This document shows positions 40,410 to 50,764 of a stretch of DNA of 64,000 bases, in pieces. The DNA is from Sphingomonadaceae bacterium. GTDB lineage: Bacteria; Pseudomonadota; Alphaproteobacteria; Sphingomonadales; Sphingomonadaceae. The notes beneath the pieces were generated by a model that had not been told where the DNA came from, did no database searches, and saw only the letters and a list, made by a program, of their open reading frames with translations. Where the stretch lies: positions 124,001-188,000 of the forward strand of contig JAJUHA010000001.1 of assembly GCA_029268145.1 (NCBI GenBank), in the 5' to 3' direction. Each line of letters begins with the position of its first letter. Positions within the stretch are counted from its first letter, which is position 1. The translations under genes and the position numbers were made by a program.

Positions 40410-40598
40410 GGCCGAGGCTGAATCAGAAGCGCAGCGCCGCGTCAAGCAGTTGGACTGGGAGTGACATTTGCATCTTGCATTAACCCTGATCCCGTGTGAC
40501 GGTTGCGTGGCTGCGTCGCTTCGGCGCAGCGGGGTGCAATCAGGGGGCGCCGGCGCGTCGCGCGAACCGGCCCTCACGCCAGTAGAGGGGTAGCATCG
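40410..40598. promoter_or_regulatory. Divergent region ftsB/PEPxxWA-CTERM protein 3
   Basis: This 189-bp gap contains a patch ATTTGCATCTTGCATTAACC at about 40466-40486, less GC-rich than its surroundings, and an imperfect hairpin GCTGCG(40510-40515)...CGCAGC(40525-40530) in the probable leader. The element GG-N10-TTGCA-like arrangement in front of the gene is only a partial match to a sigma-54 promoter. No gene is seen here. Confidence 0.35.
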
Positions 40599-41252
40599 AT
40601 GCGTCTGTCTCAGCTTCGCCCAGGGGTCGCGGCCGCCATCGCCTCGGCGCTCTTCGCCGCGCCCGCGGCCGCCGCGCTTGCGCCGGCCGATGGGTTCGTC
40701 GCCGCCAACCTGCCGGCCGCCGAGCGCGCGAGCACGGTCGTCACCGTCACCGACTTCGACGTGACCGGCATCTTCAGCGTGGATCCGTTCGGAGACCCGC
40801 TGAACGAGGTCTTCAACATCCCGCTTGCGCCCAACGCCAGCGTCATCGGCATCGGCTGGGACGTCACGTTCTTTGCCGATGCGCCAAGCTGGCTCTCGGA
40901 GGCGGTCGTTGCCTTCGGCAGCAGCAGCACACCTGTTTTCGTGACCCTGACGGTGGGCGTCGGCGACGACTTCCCCGGGACTTCCACCTATTCGAGTGGC
41001 GGCATCATCAGCCTCGTCCCCGGGCTCGACTTTGCGGTCGACGGCGACGGCATCCTCCGGCTCGAGTTCTTCGAGAGCTTCGACGACTTCCCCGACGACT
41101 GGGATGGCATCTGGCAGTCCGGCACGCTCTCGATCCAGTGGAGCGTCCCCGGCGGCGTCATCCCCGAGCCGGCCACCTGGGCGATGATGATCGCCGGCTT
41201 CGGCCTGGTCGGCATGATGGCCCGGCGCCGGCGCGGGACCGCGACCGCCTGA
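40599..41252 (+). CDS. PEPxxWA-CTERM sorting-domain protein 3
   Basis: A 217-residue secreted protein. Signal peptide MRLSQLRPGVAAAIASALFAAPAAAA; an acidic, beta-rich body with phrases such as IGIGWDVTFFADAPSWLSEAVVAFGSSS; and the tag VIPEPATWAMMIAGFGLVGMMARRRR. The Asp-rich segment FESFDDFPDDWDGIWQ may bind cations. ATG 40599 has GAGGGG upstream. The three PEPxxWA proteins of this window differ in their bodies and are not recent duplicates. Confidence 0.85.
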   Translation: MRLSQLRPGVAAAIASALFAAPAAAALAPADGFVAANLPAAERASTVVTVTDFDVTGIFSVDPFGDPLNEVFNIPLAPNASVIGIGWDVTFFADAPSWLSEAVVAFGSSSTPVFVTLTVGVGDDFPGTSTYSSGGIISLVPGLDFAVDGDGILRLEFFESFDDFPDDWDGIWQSGTLSIQWSVPGGVIPEPATWAMMIAGFGLVGMMARRRRGTATA

Positions 41253-41267
41253 CTGCAGAGGTGAAGG

Positions 41268-43558
<2,291 letters not shown>

Positions 43559-43604
43559 GGCCTGCCGCCTAGCGGGTGGCGCGGCTTGCAGCTAGGGTCG
43601 GCCC

Positions 43605-43991
43605 ATGACCGCGAGCGGACGCGTGGCAAGGCTCAGGGCACGGCTGGCGCGCGATGCCCACATGCTCTGGATCGCCGCGCGCGATCCGCGCACGCCGCTT
43701 GCCGCCAAGCTGGTGGGCGGAGCGGTTGCGGCCTACGCCTTCTCCCCCATCGATCTCATTCCCGATTTCGTGCCCATCCTCGGGCTGCTCGACGATCTCG
43801 TCCTGGTGCCGCTCGGCCTCGCGCTTTCGCTGAGGCTCATCCCGGCACCGCTCGTCGCCGAGTTCCGCGCCATGGCGGACAGGGCGGCCGACCGGCCGGT
43901 CAGCCGCGCGGGCGCCGTCGTGACCGGCGCTGCCTGGCTCCTGCTCCTCGCGGTGCTGGCCATGCAGCTTGCGACACTGCGCTACTGGTAG
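43605..43991 (+). CDS. DUF1232 / YkvA family membrane protein
   Basis: A 128-residue protein with the YkvA/DUF1232 core [46 protein letters not shown] and a second hydrophobic helix near the C-terminus ([22 protein letters not shown]). The family is common and has no clear function. ATG 43605; divergent from the epimerase gene with 46 bp between. The next small gene starts 11 bp after its stop and is probably co-transcribed. Confidence 0.88.
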   Translation: MTASGRVARLRARLARDAHMLWIAARDPRTPLAAKLVGGAVAAYAFSPIDLIPDFVPILGLLDDLVLVPLGLALSLRLIPAPLVAEFRAMADRAADRPVSRAGAVVTGAAWLLLLAVLAMQLATLRYW

Positions 43992-44002
43992 GAGCCTCGC
44001 CC

Positions 44003-44302
44003 ATGCCGGACGAACAGATCGAGCTGGACCCGGTGGTCGTGGTCGCGCGGATCACGACGCTCGAGATGCTGGTGCGGCAGATGATGGTGGTGCAGCTGCG
44101 GCTGCTGGCCGAGCGCGGCCACATCGAGCTGACGCCCGCCTATGTCCAGAGCCTGGCCAATGCCTATTCGGAGAAGGTGGACGAATCGACCATCATCGAC
44201 TCCAACTCGGCGGACGTGAACTACGCCTTCAAGGCGAACGTGCTGCACCAGCTGGAGCGCTTCTTCGACGAGATCGCGGCGCACATCGAGGCCCACCCCT
44301 GA
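44003..44302 (+). CDS. Conserved-looking small protein of unknown function
   Basis: A 99-residue, acidic, largely helical protein (MPDEQIELDPVVVVARITTLEMLVRQMMVVQLRLLAERGHIELTPAYVQSLANAYSEKVDESTIIDSNSADVNYAFKANVLHQLERFFDEIAAHIEAHP). No membrane segment, signal peptide or named domain can be recognised. TAGGAG precedes ATG 44003 at good distance. It ends 54 bp before tRNA-Cys. Confidence 0.75.
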   Translation: MPDEQIELDPVVVVARITTLEMLVRQMMVVQLRLLAERGHIELTPAYVQSLANAYSEKVDESTIIDSNSADVNYAFKANVLHQLERFFDEIAAHIEAHP

Positions 44303-44356
44303 GCGTCCGGCTTGCGCGGCGGCAGGCCCGCGGCTAGGTCACGCCTCCCACGCGCT

Positions 44357-44430
44357 GGCCCGATGGCGGAGTGGTGACGCAGCGGACTGCAAATCCGTAT
44401 ACGCCGGTTCGATTCCGGCTCGGGCCTCCA
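44357..44430 (+). tRNA. tRNA-Cys (GCA)
   Basis: A 74-base tRNA. Acceptor arms GGCCCGA and TCGGGCC pair perfectly. The anticodon arm GCGGA-CTGCAAA-TCCGT gives anticodon GCA, and the T arm is CCGG-TTCGATT-CCGG. The discriminator base is T, as expected for tRNA-Cys, and CCA is encoded. No other tRNA is adjacent. Confidence 0.96.
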
Positions 44431-44499
44431 CGCGCGATCCGGGCAAGGAAAGCCCGGCAAGGCCAGCTCGGCGCGCCCCGCGACGGCGCTGCGCGAGGG

Positions 44500-45105
44500 T
44501 CAGGGGCACCAGTGGATGTCGATCGCCTGGTCCGCCTCGGCGAGCAGCCGCCCGGCCGGAAAGCGCGAACCGGCACCGTCGGCGATGGCATCCTCGAGCA
44601 TCGCCCGCTGGCCCTCGCCCTGTGCGGCAAGGATGAGGGCGCGCGCGCCAAGAAGTGTGCTCCCCGTGAGGAAGGCCGTGCCGTCCGCGCCGGTCTGCAC
44701 CGGATGCGGGGAGGCCAGTGCCGCCGCCAGCCCGGCGCCTGGCGCGATCCCCCCGACCCGGCCGGTCTCCCCGACGTCGAGGAGGGCGAGATCGAGCCGG
44801 CGGAAGGAGTCGGCCAGCGTCTCGAGCCCCGCGACCCTCGCCCCGGCCGCCGCCGCCGCCGCGACCGTCCCGGGTGCGAGCGTGCCGTGGGTCGGGACCA
44901 GCGTGACCTGCGCCCACGGGCCAGCCCCCGCGAGCAGCGTGGCCAGGAGGGGCGCAAGCGCAGCCGAGGGCGGAACCGCGAGGACCGCCTCGCCATGGCC
45001 CTCGACGGCCTGGGCGAGGAGGAAGGCCATGTCCCCGGCAATCTCGGCAGCCATGGCCGGAAGGTCGGGATGCTCCCACCATTCGATGTCGTCCTCGGTT
45101 GCCAC
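44500..45105 (-). CDS. Degenerate 6-phosphogluconolactonase/NagB-fold protein
   Basis: A 201-residue protein that begins like a 6-phosphogluconolactonase (IEWWEHPDLPAMAAEIAGDMAFLLAQAVEGHGEAVLAVPPSAALAPLLATLL...WAQVTLVPT). Key parts of the enzyme are missing: the DDR/NE substrate loop is replaced by HGTLAPGTVAAAAA, and the usual GMGxDGHxASLFP region reads LDVGETGRVGGIAPG. It is probably inactive in the classic reaction or has another role. I chose GTG 45105, preceded by GAGGAAGG; the track's TTG start adds 8 residues. It faces the isoaspartyl methyltransferase gene. Confidence 0.65.
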   Translation of the reverse strand: MATEDDIEWWEHPDLPAMAAEIAGDMAFLLAQAVEGHGEAVLAVPPSAALAPLLATLLAGAGPWAQVTLVPTHGTLAPGTVAAAAAAGARVAGLETLADSFRRLDLALLDVGETGRVGGIAPGAGLAAALASPHPVQTGADGTAFLTGSTLLGARALILAAQGEGQRAMLEDAIADGAGSRFPAGRLLAEADQAIDIHWCP

Positions 45106-45221
45106 CTGTGCTGCCTTCCTCGCCTCCAAGGGGCACCGTGCTGGCCGCTTGGCACCCGAAGTGCGGGCCGCTACTAGGGCCCCGCCGCCGTTTCAAGCGC
45201 GGCTCGAATGAAGGACCCGAA

Positions 45222-45917
45222 GTGGCTTCCGTCGCCCCAGACCCGCTGGCGCACGCCCGCACCGCGATGATCGAAAGCCAGCTCATGCCCTGCGGAATCG
45301 TCGATCCGCGGCTGCTCGCGGCCTTCGCCGCGGTTCCGCGCGAGCGGTTCGTCGCTCCGGGCCGGGAGCGGCTGGCCTATGCCGAGACCGTCCAGCCGCT
45401 CGGTTCGGGGCGCTGGATGGCAGCACCGCTGACCACGGCGCGGCTGCTCGCAGCCGCCGACGTCCAGCCGGGCGAGAAGGGGCTGCTCGTCGGCGCCGGC
45501 ACCGGCTACACGGCGGCCCTGCTCGCCGGGATGGGCGCGGCGGTCATCGCCCTCGAGTCCGACGCGGCACTGGCGGCCCGCGCCCGGGCGCTGCTGGCGG
45601 GCCTCCAGGGCGTCACGGTCGTGGAAGGCCCGCTCACCGAAGGCTGGCCCGCGGGCGCGCCCTATGCCTTCGTCCTGCTCGATGGCGCGGTCGAGCATGT
45701 GCCCGACCGGATTGCCGCGCAGCTTGCGCCGGATGGCCGGCTTGTCGCGATCCTCGCGGCACCCGAAGGGGTCGACCGGCTGGCAGTGGGACGGCGCGTT
45801 CCGCCCGCACCCGGCGCGACCGCCGGCCCGCACGGCGCCATCGCCTTCGATTTCGTCACCGAGTGCAGCGCACCGGCGCTGCCCTCCTTCAGCCTGCCCA
45901 GGACCTTCCGCTTCTGA
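45222..45917 (+). CDS. pcm: Protein-L-isoaspartate O-methyltransferase family
   Basis: A 231-residue SAM-dependent methyltransferase that repairs isoaspartyl damage in proteins. Family features: RTAMIESQLMPCGIVDPRLLAAFAAVPRERFVAPGRERLAYAETVQPLG and SAM motif GLLVGAGTGYTAALLAGMG. The start is GTG 45222 with AAGGA 6 bp upstream; the track's start 41 codons earlier runs into the divergent gene. It begins the pcm-tolC-popZ-DUF486-valS set. The catalytic region is slightly divergent from E. coli Pcm, as is usual in sphingomonads. Confidence 0.88.
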   Translation: MASVAPDPLAHARTAMIESQLMPCGIVDPRLLAAFAAVPRERFVAPGRERLAYAETVQPLGSGRWMAAPLTTARLLAAADVQPGEKGLLVGAGTGYTAALLAGMGAAVIALESDAALAARARALLAGLQGVTVVEGPLTEGWPAGAPYAFVLLDGAVEHVPDRIAAQLAPDGRLVAILAAPEGVDRLAVGRRVPPAPGATAGPHGAIAFDFVTECSAPALPSFSLPRTFRF

Positions 45918-45988
45918 AAGACAAAGATGACACGACTGCCACAGATGGACTGCCCCTCTGCCCTCCTCCAGCCGAACGGCCGCGCTGC

Positions 45989-47452
45989 ATGACCGGGTTC
46001 CGCCTTGCCCTTCTGGTCGCGGCCGCGCTCGTCGCGATGCCGGCCTCCGCCGAGACGCTCGCGGATGCCCTGCGGTCGGCCTACGAGACAAACCCGGAGC
46101 TGGCCGCCGCGCGCGCCGCCGTGCGCCGCGTCGACGAGAACATGCCGATCACGCGCGCCGAGATGCGTCCAAGCCTCGGCGGCTCGGTCACCTTCAGCCA
46201 GGATCTCGACGACCAGCTCAACGATTTCGGCCGGGTGACGGTAGCCGGCGTGCGGATCAACCAGAATGTCTGGCTCGGCGGGCGCGTGCAGGCGCAGCTC
46301 GATGCCGCGGATGCCCGCATCGGGGCGGCCCGGGAAATCCTCCGGTCGGTCGAGAACCGGATCATCGCCGACACGGTCGAAGCCTATGCCGAGGTGCTCG
46401 CGACCCGCGAGGAGGTGCGGCTCAACCAGAACCAGGTGAAGGTCCTGCGCGAGCAGCTTCGGGCCTCGTCCGACCGGTTCGAGGTCGGCGACGTGACGCG
46501 CACCGACGTCGCCCAGAGCCAGGCACGGCTTGCCGACGCCGAGGCCCGGCTGGTGGCCGCCGAGGGCAATGCGCAGACCGCCGAGCAGGCCTATCTCCGG
46601 CTCGTCGGGCACCCGCCCGGCGATCTCGCGCCGCTGCCCGAGCTGCCGCCGCTGCCGCCCTCGGTCGAGACCGCGCGCGAGCTTGCCCTTGCCAGCGCAC
46701 CGGTGCTGATTGCCGCCCGCTATGACGAGAAGGCCGCAGCCGACCAGGTCAGGGCGATCCGGCGCGAGCGCTGGGGCACGGCCTCGGTCAATGCCACCTT
46801 CGGCTACCAGATCCCCGCCGGCGGCCCGTTCGAGCAGTTCCGGGTCGACGGTCTCGTCGGCGGGATCAACATGAACGCGTCGATCCCGATCTACACGGCC
46901 GGCCTGCTGTCGTCGCGCACCCGCCAGGCGGAAGCGACCCAGAGCGAGGCAATCGAGACGATCGAGACGACCCGGCGGACCGTGCTCGAGCAGACGACCA
47001 ATTCCTGGATCGCGATCGAGACCGCGAAGAGCCTGATCCGCTCGGCGCAGGCCTCGATCGACGCCAACCGGCTGGCCTCCGAAGGCGTGCGGCAGGAGAA
47101 TCTCGTGGGCAGCCGCGACATCATCGAGGTGCTCAACGCCGAGCAGGAGCTGCTCAACAGCCAGGTCACACTGGTGCGGGCCCAGCGCTCGCTCTATGGC
47201 GCGACCTACCGGCTGCTGCAGGTGATCGGTCGGGCGGAAGCCGCGGTGCTCGGCGTGACCGACCGGCTCTACGACCCCACGATCAACTTCCAGCGGGTCA
47301 ACCGCAGCTGGCGCGAGTGGCGCGAGGACCCGGACCCCAGGACCGACCGGCTGCGCAACCGGCCGCCCGGCGCCGCCGAGCCGGACGCGCTCGAGGCCCC
47401 GCCCCCGTCCGTCCGCCGGATGGGCCCCCCGGCCCCGGGGCAGACGCAATGA
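45989..47452 (+). CDS. tolC: TolC family outer-membrane channel protein
   Basis: A 487-residue protein with signal peptide FRLALLVAAALVAMPASA and the two repeated halves of the TolC fold: ETLADALRSAYETNPELAAARAAVRRVDENMPITRAEMRPSLGGSV and the second half from about residue 225 (SVETARELALASAPVLIAARYDEKAAADQVRAIRRERW). The helical hairpins end in DIIEVLNAEQELLNSQVTLVRAQRSLYGATYRLLQVIG. It provides the exit duct for type I secretion and RND pumps; the RND pair 5-9 kb away could use it. The C-terminal tail is Pro/Arg-rich and variable. Confidence 0.93.
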   Translation: MTGFRLALLVAAALVAMPASAETLADALRSAYETNPELAAARAAVRRVDENMPITRAEMRPSLGGSVTFSQDLDDQLNDFGRVTVAGVRINQNVWLGGRVQAQLDAADARIGAAREILRSVENRIIADTVEAYAEVLATREEVRLNQNQVKVLREQLRASSDRFEVGDVTRTDVAQSQARLADAEARLVAAEGNAQTAEQAYLRLVGHPPGDLAPLPELPPLPPSVETARELALASAPVLIAARYDEKAAADQVRAIRRERWGTASVNATFGYQIPAGGPFEQFRVDGLVGGINMNASIPIYTAGLLSSRTRQAEATQSEAIETIETTRRTVLEQTTNSWIAIETAKSLIRSAQASIDANRLASEGVRQENLVGSRDIIEVLNAEQELLNSQVTLVRAQRSLYGATYRLLQVIGRAEAAVLGVTDRLYDPTINFQRVNRSWREWREDPDPRTDRLRNRPPGAAEPDALEAPPPSVRRMGPPAPGQTQ

Positions 47453-47772
47453 GCGCAGGCGGCCGCGGCGGGATCGACCCGGGGCTCCAGGCGATCCTCG
47501 ACACGATCCGGCAGACGGTCGCCGGAGACCGGCCCGCCGACGCCGGGCCGCCCCCTGCCGTGCCGGATGACCCGGCCGCCGCCGCGCCGGCCGCGCCCCC
47601 CGCGCAGAGCCGGCCACTCCGCGCCAATCTTCCGCCATCGGACAAGTCGGTCGAGGAGTTCCTGGCCGATCTCATCCGGCCGCAGGTGGAAGCCTGGCTC
47701 GCCGCGCACCTGCCCGAAGTGGTGCAGAAGCTGGCAGCCGAGGAGATCCGCCGGCTGACGGGAGGCGCGTGA
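47449..47772 (+). CDS. popZ: PopZ-like polar organizing protein (DUF2497)
   Basis: A 107-residue protein with the PopZ layout: short N-terminal helix (GIDPGLQAILDTIRQTVAG), Pro/Ala/Asp-rich middle, and conserved C-terminal helices SVEEFLADLIRPQVEAWLAAHLPEVVQKLAAEEIRRLTG. In Caulobacter, PopZ assembles a network at the cell pole that holds chromosome centromeres. This version is shorter than the Caulobacter protein. ATG 47449 overlaps the tolC stop (ATGA), and the end overlaps the next gene (GTGA). Confidence 0.85.
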   Translation: MSAGGRGGIDPGLQAILDTIRQTVAGDRPADAGPPPAVPDDPAAAAPAAPPAQSRPLRANLPPSDKSVEEFLADLIRPQVEAWLAAHLPEVVQKLAAEEIRRLTGGA

Positions 47773-48125
47773 CGGGGTTGGCCCAGCTTCCGCCCCAGCT
47801 GGTGGCCCTGGTGCTGCTGGCAGGCTCGAACATCCTCATGAACCTCGACTGGTATGGGCATCTCAGGTCCAAGTCGGCGCCAGTCCTCCTCGTCATCCTC
47901 GGCGCCTGGGGCCTCGCCTTCTTCGAATATGCGCTCCAGGTGCCTGCCAACCGGATCGGCCACCAGGTCTTCACCGCGCCGCAGCTCAAGGGCATCCAGG
48001 AGACGCTCTCGATCGCCGGCTTCTTTCTCGTCTCCACCCTGTGGCTTGGCGAGGCCATCAGCCTCCGGCAGATGGTTGGCTTCGCGCTGATGGTGGTGGC
48101 GGCCGTGCTCATCGTCGGCGACTGA
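47769..48125 (+). CDS. DMT-superfamily DUF486 membrane protein
   Basis: A 118-residue protein with four membrane segments ([74 protein letters not shown]). The phrases WYGHLR and [14 protein letters not shown] are typical of DUF486, a family of small four-helix drug/metabolite transporter relatives of unknown substrate. It starts at GTG 47769, coupled to popZ. Confidence 0.9.
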   Translation: MTGLAQLPPQLVALVLLAGSNILMNLDWYGHLRSKSAPVLLVILGAWGLAFFEYALQVPANRIGHQVFTAPQLKGIQETLSIAGFFLVSTLWLGEAISLRQMVGFALMVVAAVLIVGD

Positions 48126-48162
48126 CTTCCGCGCTCCGCCCGCAGCCGCTAGGGCGCGCGCG

Positions 48163-50763
48163 ATGCTCGAGAAGACCTTCGAACCCGGCCCGATCGAGGC
48201 CCGCTGGTATGCCCATTGGGAACGGACCGGCGCGTTCCGCCCGGAGCGCCCCGATGCGCCGCCCTTCACCATCGTGCTGCCGCCGCCCAACGTGACCGGC
48301 ACGCTCCACATCGGCCATGCGCTCAACCAGACGCTGCAGGACATCCTCATCCGCTGGAAACGGATGCAGGGCTTCGATGCGCGCTGGGTGGTGGGCACCG
48401 ACCATGCCGGAATCGCCACCCAGATGGTGGTGGAGCGCACCATCGCCGGCCAGGGCCTGACCCGGGAGGCGATGGGGCGCGAGGCCTTCGTTGCGACCGT
48501 GTGGGACTGGAAGGCGCAGTCGGGCGGCGCCATCACCCGCCAGATGCGCCGGCTGGGCACCAGCTGCGACTGGGCCAACGAGCGCTTCACCATGGACGAG
48601 GCCTTCTCGAAGGCCGTGACCGAGGTGTTCGTCCGCCTCCACGCCGAGGGGCTGCTCTACCGCGACAAGCGGCTGGTGAACTGGGACCCGAAGTTCCGCT
48701 CCGCCATCTCCGATCTCGAGGTCGAGAACCGCGAGGTGCAGGGCCATTTCTGGCACCTGCGCTACCCGCTCGCCGACGGCTCCGGGCATCTCGTGGTGGC
48801 AACCACCCGGCCGGAGACCATGCTGGGCGACACCGCGGTCGCCGTCCACCCGGAGGATGCGCGCTATCGCCATCTCGTCGGCCGCATGGTCGCGCATCCG
48901 CTGACCGGCCGGCAGATCCCGGTCATCGCCGACTCCTGGGCCGACCCGGAGCTCGGCACCGGGGTCGTCAAGATCACGCCGGCGCACGATTTCAACGACT
49001 GGGCGGTCTATGAACGGCACCGGGAGATCGGCTGGATCAACATCCTCAATCCCGACGCCTCCCTCAACGACGAGGTGCCCGCGCCCTATCGCGGGCTCGA
49101 CCGGTTCGAGGCACGCGCACGGGTCGTCGCCGACCTGGAGGCGCTCGGCCTCCTCGAGCGGGTCGAGGACAAGCTCATCCAGGTGCCCCACGGCGACCGC
49201 TCCGGCACCGTCATCGAGCCTTACCTCACCGACCAGTGGTATGTGGATGCCGCGCGGCTTGCCGTCGAGGCCCGCAACGCGGTGGCCGACGGCCGCACCC
49301 GCTTCGTCCCCGCCAGCTGGGAGAAGACCTATTTCAACTGGCTGGACGGCATCCAGCCCTGGTGCATCTCGCGCCAGCTCTGGTGGGGCCACCGGATCCC
49401 CGCCTGGCACGCGCCCGACGGCCGCTGCTTCGTGGCGCGCAGCGCTGCCGAGGCGCAGGCGATGGCCGGGCCCGACGTCCCGCTCCGCCAGGACGAGGAT
49501 GTCCTCGACACCTGGTTCTCCTCGGCGCTCTGGCCCTTCGTGACGCTGGGCTGGCCGGAGAGGACCCCCGACCTTGCCCGCCACTATCCCGGCGACGTGC
49601 TGGTCACCGCGTTCGACATCATCTTCTTCTGGGTCGCCCGGATGATGATGCAGGGCCTGCACTTCACCGGCGAGGTGCCCTTCCGCACGGTCTACTGCCA
49701 TGGCCTGGTGCGCGACGCGAGCGGCGCCAAGATGTCGAAGTCCAAGGGCAATGCGATCGACCCGCTCGTCCTCGTCGACCGCTTTGGGGCAGACGCCGTG
49801 CGCTTCACGCTGGCAGCGCTCGAAAGCCAGGGCCGCGACGTGAAGCTCGACGAGAAGCGGGTGGAAGGCTATCGCAACTTCGCCACCAAGCTGTGGAACG
49901 CGGTGCGCTTCGCCCAGTCGCAGGGCATAGGCGCGGGCGCCGGGGCTCCTCCCTCCCCCGCCCATCCGGTCAACCGCTGGATCCTCGGCGAGGCCGCGGC
50001 GATGGTCGCCGCCGTCTCGGGCCACCTCGCGGCGTTCCGCTTCGACCAGGCCGCCGACGCGCTCTACCACTTCGCCTGGAGCCGGCTGTGCGACTGGTAT
50101 CTCGAGCTTTCGAAGCCGCTCCTCGCCAGCGAGGGCGCTGAGGCGGACGAGACGCGCGCAACCGCCGCCTTCGTGCTCGATGCCACGCTGAAGGCGCTGC
50201 ACCCCTTCATGCCCTTCCTCTCCGAGGAGCTGTGGCACGCCCAGGGGCCGCGCGCGACCGATCTCATCCTCGCCCCCTGGCCGGCCTTCGCCGCCCCGCC
50301 GTCGGACGCGGCCGACGAGATCGGCTGGCTCATCGACCTCATCTCGGCGATCCGCTCGGCCCGGACCGAGCTCAGCGTGCCGCCGGCCGCCCGGCTTCCC
50401 CTCCACGCGCCGGCCGCGCTCGAGGCGCGCCTTCTTGCCCATCTGCCCGCGCTCGAGCGGCTGGCGCGGGTGTCGGCCGTGCGCACCGACCCGGCGACGG
50501 GCGGGATCGCGCAGATCGTGGTGGCGGGCGAGACCTATGCCCTGCCGATGGGCGATGTCATCGACCTCGCTGCCGAACGGCAGCGGCTGCTGAAGGCGGC
50601 GGAGGCAGCCGAGAGGGAGGCGGCCGGCCTGGCGGGCCGCCTCGCCAACCCGGGCTTCCTCGAGCGGGCGAAGCCGGAAGCGGTGGAGAAGGCCCGCGCC
50701 GACCATGCGGCCCGGGCGGCGGAGGCACAGAGGCTGCGCGCCGCGCTCGCCCGGCTCGGCTGA
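48163..50763 (+). CDS. valS: Valyl-tRNA synthetase
   Basis: An 866-residue class I synthetase. HIGH region [26 protein letters not shown] loop [31 protein letters not shown], and the CP1 editing domain with [24 protein letters not shown]. The C-terminal valyl-type coiled coil ([50 protein letters not shown]) is intact. It is last in the pcm-tolC-popZ-DUF486-valS set. Its stop is one base from the stop of the convergent RND gene. Confidence 0.96.
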   Translation: MLEKTFEPGPIEARWYAHWERTGAFRPERPDAPPFTIVLPPPNVTGTLHIGHALNQTLQDILIRWKRMQGFDARWVVGTDHAGIATQMVVERTIAGQGLTREAMGREAFVATVWDWKAQSGGAITRQMRRLGTSCDWANERFTMDEAFSKAVTEVFVRLHAEGLLYRDKRLVNWDPKFRSAISDLEVENREVQGHFWHLRYPLADGSGHLVVATTRPETMLGDTAVAVHPEDARYRHLVGRMVAHPLTGRQIPVIADSWADPELGTGVVKITPAHDFNDWAVYERHREIGWINILNPDASLNDEVPAPYRGLDRFEARARVVADLEALGLLERVEDKLIQVPHGDRSGTVIEPYLTDQWYVDAARLAVEARNAVADGRTRFVPASWEKTYFNWLDGIQPWCISRQLWWGHRIPAWHAPDGRCFVARSAAEAQAMAGPDVPLRQDEDVLDTWFSSALWPFVTLGWPERTPDLARHYPGDVLVTAFDIIFFWVARMMMQGLHFTGEVPFRTVYCHGLVRDASGAKMSKSKGNAIDPLVLVDRFGADAVRFTLAALESQGRDVKLDEKRVEGYRNFATKLWNAVRFAQSQGIGAGAGAPPSPAHPVNRWILGEAAAMVAAVSGHLAAFRFDQAADALYHFAWSRLCDWYLELSKPLLASEGAEADETRATAAFVLDATLKALHPFMPFLSEELWHAQGPRATDLILAPWPAFAAPPSDAADEIGWLIDLISAIRSARTELSVPPAARLPLHAPAALEARLLAHLPALERLARVSAVRTDPATGGIAQIVVAGETYALPMGDVIDLAAERQRLLKAAEAAEREAAGLAGRLANPGFLERAKPEAVEKARADHAARAAEAQRLRAALARLG

Positions 50764-50764
50764 G

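Noticed and set aside
40440-40500. Sigma-54 promoter before PEPxxWA-CTERM protein 3
   Set aside because: Only GG and TTGCA match at the right spacing; the rest of the -24 element differs, and the other two PEPxxWA genes lack any such match.
44357-44430. Genomic island attached at tRNA-Cys
   Set aside because: No integrase or repeat of the tRNA 3' end is seen downstream; the neighbours look like core genes.
48109-50706. 865-residue minus-strand ORF
   Set aside because: Antisense shadow of valS.
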